In this document: in pieces, positions 41,982 to 46,277 of the stretch
How the letters are laid out: each line of letters begins with the position of its first letter
How positions within the stretch are numbered: the stretch's first letter is position 1
From: an uncultured Christensenella sp.
GTDB lineage: Bacteria > Bacillota > Clostridia > Christensenellales > Borkfalkiaceae
Length of the DNA stretch: 46,277 nucleotides
Direction: 5' to 3'
Assembly (NCBI GenBank): GCA_905203015.1
Contig: CAJKUC010000015.1
Coordinates: 1-46,277 of the forward strand
Notes under the pieces: generated by a model
Told to the model about the DNA's origin: nothing
The model's database searches: none
The model's input: only the letters and a program-made list of their open reading frames with translations
Made by a program: the position numbers and the translations under genes

Positions 41982-43166
41982 ATGGATAATACAATCAGAT
42001 TCGGCTTTTGGAATTATGTGGAAAGCGGTGTTTTAAAGAAAGAAGAGGTGGCTGAATGGAAAAAAATGCACTTCGATCTTCCGATGAGTTTCACGTTTGA
42101 CGAGCGAAAACATGATAAACGCGATATGCTTGCATTGCTCGATGAGTGTGAAAAATATGGACTGAAACTGATAATATGCGATCAACGTACGCATTTCAGA
42201 ACACTTTTGCTGGAAGACCGCGATAAATTTATAGCAGGCGTAAAGCAGGCTTATACCGATTTCGGGACGCACGGTGCGGCATTCGGCTTTTTTGTGGGGG
42301 ATGAGCCCGCACCGAATGAAACGGAGATTTTTATCGAAGCGGTAAAAATTGTTATTGAAGAAATGCCAGGATTAACGCCGTTTGCTAATCTTGTACCTTA
42401 TTGGGGTGGCGGTTCGGATTTCGATATGCTTGTCGGGGCAAGTGAACGCGAGCATACGGAAATTGTTGAAAAAATACTGAAAGAAACTAAAATACCTTTG
42501 ATCGGATATGATCAGTATACACAGTGTTTAGACGATAATTATAATACAGAATGTGGGATTAACAGTTATTTTTACGTGCTGGATCAATATCATAAACTTA
42601 CAAAAAAATACGGAATACCTTTTTATGTAACGCTTCTTTCTTGTGGACACTGGAGTTTCCGAACTCCGACGGAAGAAGATATCCGTTGGCAAATTTATAC
42701 AGCATTGGCTCATGGCGCGCGGGGGATATTATGGTTTCATTTATATGGTTACGATGCCGGAACCAGTTATGTGGGCAATCCGTTTGTTCTGTGTGGAAAC
42801 GATGTTCTGAAAACACCTCTGTACGATGCGATTTTAAGGCAGCAGGCAATATTTAATGCTTATTACAGGCCGCAATTTGAGAAGATGGAAATGACGGCGG
42901 TATATCATACCGGGCATATTTATGATCCGCAGAAACGGTTCTGTGCCGATGATATGTTGTCAGATATAAACGGAAAATTTTCATATCCTACAATTATTAC
43001 TTATTATAAAGAATATATTACGAAAAAGAAATGGATTTCGGTTGTGAATGCACATCAGCGCCATGCCAATAGAATCACTTTAAAATATGCAAATGGGAAA
43101 GAAGAAAGTTTTTGGTTGGCTGCAGGAGAAATGAGGCTGATAGATCCAGAAAAACAAAAACGATAA
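41982..43166 (+). CDS. Cytoplasmic DEP-motif TIM-barrel protein
   Basis: 394 aa, no signal peptide; AAGGAG before the ATG. The barrel pattern parallels the two secreted paralogs: LLDECEKYGLKLIICDQRTHF, GFFVGDEPAPNE (Asp107-Glu108-Pro109), FANLVPYW, PLIGYDQYTQC, PFYVTLLSCGHWSF, EDIRWQIYTALAHGARGILWFHLYGYD, and a C-terminal beta module (KKWISVVNAHQRHANRITLKYANGKEESFWLAAGEMRLI). Sequence between motifs is quite different, so the divergence is old. Glu108 and Asp in GYDQY are candidate catalytic residues. Its cytoplasmic location next to GH112 and GH95 suggests it acts on an imported oligosaccharide or intermediate; activity is unknown. Confidence 0.7.
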   Translation: MDNTIRFGFWNYVESGVLKKEEVAEWKKMHFDLPMSFTFDERKHDKRDMLALLDECEKYGLKLIICDQRTHFRTLLLEDRDKFIAGVKQAYTDFGTHGAAFGFFVGDEPAPNETEIFIEAVKIVIEEMPGLTPFANLVPYWGGGSDFDMLVGASEREHTEIVEKILKETKIPLIGYDQYTQCLDDNYNTECGINSYFYVLDQYHKLTKKYGIPFYVTLLSCGHWSFRTPTEEDIRWQIYTALAHGARGILWFHLYGYDAGTSYVGNPFVLCGNDVLKTPLYDAILRQQAIFNAYYRPQFEKMEMTAVYHTGHIYDPQKRFCADDMLSDINGKFSYPTIITYYKEYITKKKWISVVNAHQRHANRITLKYANGKEESFWLAAGEMRLIDPEKQKR

Positions 43167-43185
43167 AAAGAAGGGAAGTAAAGAA

Positions 43186-45348
43186 ATGAAGAAAGGAAGA
43201 TTTACAATACCGACGGACGAAAGTTTTGTGGAAGGGACGAAAGCGATCGCGGAGAAATGGGGAGCGGACGCGGTGCGTGATTGCGACGGAACGCGTCTGC
43301 CGAAGAACGCGGGACAATTCGGGAAGGTGTACAACACGTATTTCGTGGTGCGCGGAGATAACGACTGGGCGCGGACGCATCCGGAGGAAGCGCAGCGGAT
43401 ATTTCTGCTTTCAGAGCGGAAACTTGCCGTAGGCAAGACAACGGAAATAGAAATCATGAAGGGATTTCTCGCTGACGAATTTTCGCCGGACTATACGTAT
43501 ATCGGATTATGGCAGGTATACGATCGCACCACGGGGGAAGAAGTACCGCGCAACGACTGGCAGGCAGACGAGAAAAGCGGAGTCGTAACGATAGAAAATT
43601 GCAAAGAATTCCACGAATACACGGTAACGTTTCTTGCGCGCGTAACGTGGCATCCGGTGCAGATATACAATTACATAACGAACGAATGGACGTGCGAGAA
43701 GCAACTGACGTACGATCCCGCGTTTCCGGCGACGAAGAAGTATATCGTGGAGCATATGAAGAAGTGGTGCGAAGAGAATCCTGAAACGAACGTGGTGCGA
43801 TTCACGACGTTTTTGTATCAGTTCACGCTGATTTTCAACGACCTCGGAAAAGAGAAACAGGTGGAGTGGTTCGGGTATGCGCAGACGGCGAATCCCGTGC
43901 TGATGGCGGGTTTTGAAAAAGAAAGCGGAATAAAACTGGTAGCGGAAGATTTCGTGGACAGCGGGTATTATAACAACTGTTTCAGAACGCCCACGGAAAA
44001 GTTCAAAAAGTATATGGACTATGTGGAAATGTTCGTAAGCAAAACGATTAAAGAGCTTGTGGAAATCTGCCACGGATACGGAAAAGAAGCGATGATGTTC
44101 TTAGGAGACGACTGGATAGGCAGCGAGCCGTACGGAGAACATTTCAAAGATATGGGGCTGGACGCCGTGGTGGGCTCGGTAGGCGGCGGAGTAACGGTGA
44201 GAATGTTATCGGAAATTCCGCACGTAAAATACCACGAAGGGAGATTTCTGCCGTACTTCTTTCCCGATACGTTTTTTGAGGGAAACGAAAAGAACGCGGT
44301 GGAAGAATTGAACCGCAACTGGCGGACGGCAAGGCGTGCAATCATGCGGAAACCGATAGACCGCATGGGATTCGGCGGGTATCTTTCGCTGGCGGCGAAA
44401 TTTCCGGCGTTTGTAGACCGTGTGGCGGAAGTGGCGGACGAATTCCGGACGATATACGCGGCGGTGGATAACAAAAAACCGTGGTGCAGGCTGAAAGCGG
44501 GGCTGCTGAACGCCTGGGGAAAGAAGAGAAGTTGGATGAGCCATATGGTGGCGCACGAACTCTGGTATCAGCAGATCTATTCGTATCAGGGGATACTGGA
44601 AGCGATTAGCGGATTGCCCGTAGATATCGAATTTTTGTCGTTTGACGAAGTGAAAGACGGAGTGCCGCAGGATATAGACGTCATCATAAACGCGGGAGAC
44701 GCGTATACGTCGTATTCGGGCGGAAAAGAATGGCTGGACGAAAGATTGCAGGCGTCGATACGCAGATTCGTGTATAACGGAGGCGGATTCATCGGCGTAG
44801 GCGAGCCGACGGCGTGCGAAGGGAACGGAAGATACTTCCAACTGGCGGACGTGCTTGGTGTGGACGAAGAAATCGGCTATACGCTTTTAGTGGATAAATA
44901 TAACATAACAAAGGTGCCGCACGAACTGACGGCGGGGCTTGAAAGTGTGGATTACGGAGAGGACAAGAAGAATATCTACGCGCTGGAAAAGACGAAAGTG
45001 CTGGATATTGCGTTCAGCGACAGATTTAAGAGAAACGTGAACGTAGGCGAAGTGAAGATGGCGGTGAACGAGTACGGCAGCGGCAGGAGTTTTTATATTA
45101 CGGGGCTTCCGTACAGTTTCGAGAATTCGCGGCTGCTGTATAAGGCGATGTGTTGCGTGGCGAAGAAAGATTTAAACGTGTGCTATGCGACGAACGCCGC
45201 CGCGGAATGCAATTATTATCCCGCGGCGAAGAAGTATGCGGTAGTAAACAATTCTGATCAGCCGCAGACAACCGATTTTTACGATATCAACGGCAAGAAA
45301 ACAAACCTTTCGCTTGCACCTATGGAAATCAGATGGATAAAGGAGTGA
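43186..45348 (+). CDS. lnpA: 1,3-beta-galactosyl-N-acetylhexosamine phosphorylase (GH112)
   Basis: 720 aa, cytoplasmic. It phosphorolyses Gal-beta-1,3-GlcNAc or Gal-beta-1,3-GalNAc to galactose 1-phosphate and the free HexNAc, at the end of mucin core or milk-oligosaccharide breakdown. GH112 features run through the protein: an opening KGRFTIPTDESFVEGTKAIAEKWGADAVRDCDGT, a beta segment EFSPDYTYIGLWQVYDRTTGEEVPRNDW, FTTFLYQFTLIFNDLGKEKQVEWFGY, and MMFLGDDWIGSEPYGEHF at residues 303-320 with Asp308/Asp309 around the catalytic acid (Asp313 in the Bifidobacterium enzyme). Length is normal. The gene is more GC-rich than the two genes before it. The galK/galT-like steps for its product are not in this window. 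Confidence 0.93.
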   Translation: MKKGRFTIPTDESFVEGTKAIAEKWGADAVRDCDGTRLPKNAGQFGKVYNTYFVVRGDNDWARTHPEEAQRIFLLSERKLAVGKTTEIEIMKGFLADEFSPDYTYIGLWQVYDRTTGEEVPRNDWQADEKSGVVTIENCKEFHEYTVTFLARVTWHPVQIYNYITNEWTCEKQLTYDPAFPATKKYIVEHMKKWCEENPETNVVRFTTFLYQFTLIFNDLGKEKQVEWFGYAQTANPVLMAGFEKESGIKLVAEDFVDSGYYNNCFRTPTEKFKKYMDYVEMFVSKTIKELVEICHGYGKEAMMFLGDDWIGSEPYGEHFKDMGLDAVVGSVGGGVTVRMLSEIPHVKYHEGRFLPYFFPDTFFEGNEKNAVEELNRNWRTARRAIMRKPIDRMGFGGYLSLAAKFPAFVDRVAEVADEFRTIYAAVDNKKPWCRLKAGLLNAWGKKRSWMSHMVAHELWYQQIYSYQGILEAISGLPVDIEFLSFDEVKDGVPQDIDVIINAGDAYTSYSGGKEWLDERLQASIRRFVYNGGGFIGVGEPTACEGNGRYFQLADVLGVDEEIGYTLLVDKYNITKVPHELTAGLESVDYGEDKKNIYALEKTKVLDIAFSDRFKRNVNVGEVKMAVNEYGSGRSFYITGLPYSFENSRLLYKAMCCVAKKDLNVCYATNAAAECNYYPAAKKYAVVNNSDQPQTTDFYDINGKKTNLSLAPMEIRWIKE

Positions 45349-45352
45349 AACC

Positions 45353-45784
45353 ATGCTGAAAAACGTACCAAAAATCATCTCGCCGGAACTTTTAAAAACA
45401 CTTTGCGAAATGGGGCACGGCGACGAAATCGTGATTGCGGACGGGAATTTTCCCGCGGAAACGTTCGGCAAACGCGTGATCCGCGCGGACGGAATCGGCG
45501 GCGCGGCAATGCTCGAAGCGGTGCTTTCTTTAATTCCGCTCGATACGTATTCGAATCCGAATATGATTTTGATGCAGCTTATGGAATGCGATCAAGGCAA
45601 AATCAATCCCGTGATCTGGCAAGAATACGAAAAGATAGCCGAAAAGCACGATAAAAACGTGAAAATCGGAAATATCGACCGTTTTGCGTTTTACGAGCGA
45701 GCGAAAACCGCATACGCAGTAATTGCTACGGGCGAAGAAGCGGTGTACGCGAATATCATTTTGAAAAAAGGCGTAATCAAATAA
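45353..45784 (+). CDS. fucU: L-fucose mutarotase (RbsD/FucU family)
   Basis: 143 aa, typical length. It interconverts alpha- and beta-L-fucopyranose, supplying the anomer used by fucose isomerase. Family features: GHGDEIVIADGNFPAE (His22, Asp24, Asp30) near the N-terminus, LIPLDTY, QLMECDQ and RFAFYERAKTAYAVIATGE, in line with FucU rather than RbsD. AAGGAG lies just before the ATG and overlaps the end of the GH112 gene. The next gene is fucose isomerase, confirming the pathway. Fucose would be released in the cytoplasm by GH95. Confidence 0.93.
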   Translation: MLKNVPKIISPELLKTLCEMGHGDEIVIADGNFPAETFGKRVIRADGIGGAAMLEAVLSLIPLDTYSNPNMILMQLMECDQGKINPVIWQEYEKIAEKHDKNVKIGNIDRFAFYERAKTAYAVIATGEEAVYANIILKKGVIK

Positions 45785-45826
45785 CACTTAAATGAAAAAT
45801 GGAGAAATAAGCGAGGAGAAAAAACA

Positions 45827-46277
45827 ATGGCAGAATCAAGGTTAATCGGCGGGTATCCCGTGATCGGCATCCGCCCCACAATCGACGGCAGACGCGGCAA
45901 AATCAAAGTGCGCGAAAGTCTGGAAGATCAGACGATGAATATGGCGAAGTCCGCGGCGAAACTGATCGAAGAGAATGTGTTTTACAGCAACGGCGAACAT
46001 GCGAAAGTGATCATCGCGGATACCACGATCGGGCGCGTAGCGGAAGCGGCGGCTTGCGAAGATAAATTCAAGAAAGCGGGCGTGGATATCACGCTGACGG
46101 TAACGCCGTGCTGGTGTTACGGCGCGGAAACAATGGATATGAATCCGCTCACAATCAAAGCGGTATGGGGTTTCAACGGCACGGAACGCCCGGGCGCGGT
46201 GTATCTCGCCTCTGTACTTGCAACGCACGCGCAGAAAGGCTTGCCCGCGTTCGGCATTTACGGACACGAAGTGCAGG
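45827..46277 (+). CDS. fucI: L-fucose isomerase, N-terminal part (runs off the window)
   Basis: The ATG at 45827 follows GAGGAG; the frame is open to the window end, giving 150 residues. The sequence MAESRLIGGYPVIGIRPTID, RGKIKVRESLEDQTMNMAKSAAKLI, the DTTIGRVAEAAACEDKF segment and VTPCWCYGAETMDMNP are typical of the N-terminal domain of L-fucose isomerase (about 590 aa when complete). It converts L-fucose to L-fuculose. The C-terminal metal site is outside the window. Fuculokinase and aldolase would be expected downstream. Confidence 0.93.
   Translation, partial: MAESRLIGGYPVIGIRPTIDGRRGKIKVRESLEDQTMNMAKSAAKLIEENVFYSNGEHAKVIIADTTIGRVAEAAACEDKFKKAGVDITLTVTPCWCYGAETMDMNPLTIKAVWGFNGTERPGAVYLASVLATHAQKGLPAFGIYGHEVQ

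Overview
The window looks like a chromosomal segment of an uncultured gut Clostridia-type bacterium (Bacillota, possibly Christensenellales-like; this placement is inference). The grounds are many Gram-positive-type lipoproteins, strong AGGAGG-type ribosome binding sites, TTGACA/TATAAT promoters, carbohydrate ABC importers without their own ATPase, and large secreted proteins built from carbohydrate-binding-like modules. Base composition is uneven. The two glycan operons and the sigma-factor operon look native, while roughly 16.1-25.4 kb is a patchwork of gene remnants, acquired genes and repeats.

Region 1 (about 0.1-13.0 kb) is a LacI-controlled glycan operon. It starts at a consensus promoter (267-295) with tandem operator-like repeats. 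It encodes a LacI regulator, two LplB/YtcP-type permeases, a 626-aa solute-binding lipoprotein, a nucleoside hydrolase, a secreted multi-module protein, and three lipoproteins resembling five-bladed beta-propeller glycosidases. It ends at a terminator near 13.0 kb. The substrate is not evident.

Region 2 (13.06-16.13 kb) is an envelope-stress unit: a PepSY-repeat lipoprotein, an ECF sigma factor, a membrane anti-sigma-like PepSY protein (ATGA overlap with the sigma gene) and a PAP2 phosphatase. It has a housekeeping promoter and an ECF-type promoter (TGTAAC-N16-CGTC) in its leader, suggesting autoregulation.

Region 3 (16.15-25.4 kb) is a variable island. It holds two 5'-truncated gene remnants joined head to head, a SUFU-domain protein and two unknown proteins that resemble an orphan immunity cluster, a Sel1-repeat protein, possible tRNA 3'-end fragments, a repeat-rich AT-rich spacer, an AAA/DUF4143 ATPase bracketed by direct repeats, and a tyrosine recombinase lacking two usual catalytic histidines. 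One unknown gene is bracketed by a 62-bp direct repeat of the preceding gene's 3' end.

Region 4 (25.46-46.28 kb, continuing past the edge) is a fucosylated host-glycan operon with a divergent AraC-type regulator. In order: GH78-like enzyme, MalG-type and MalF-type permeases, a wall- or membrane-anchored multi-module protein, a surface TIM-barrel lipoprotein, a sugar-binding lipoprotein, cytoplasmic GH95 fucosidase-like enzyme, a 1293-aa secreted modular protein, a 46-aa small protein, a cytoplasmic TIM-barrel protein, GH112 galacto-N-biose/lacto-N-biose phosphorylase, FucU and FucI. The simplest model is import of fucosylated Gal-beta-1,3-HexNAc glycans (mucin O-glycan cores or milk oligosaccharides), cytoplasmic removal of fucose by GH95, phosphorolysis of the remaining disaccharide by GH112, and fucose catabolism through FucU/FucI. 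The most novel element is a family of three paralogous TIM-barrel proteins with a conserved DEP motif, placed at the surface, in a secreted giant, and in the cytoplasm.
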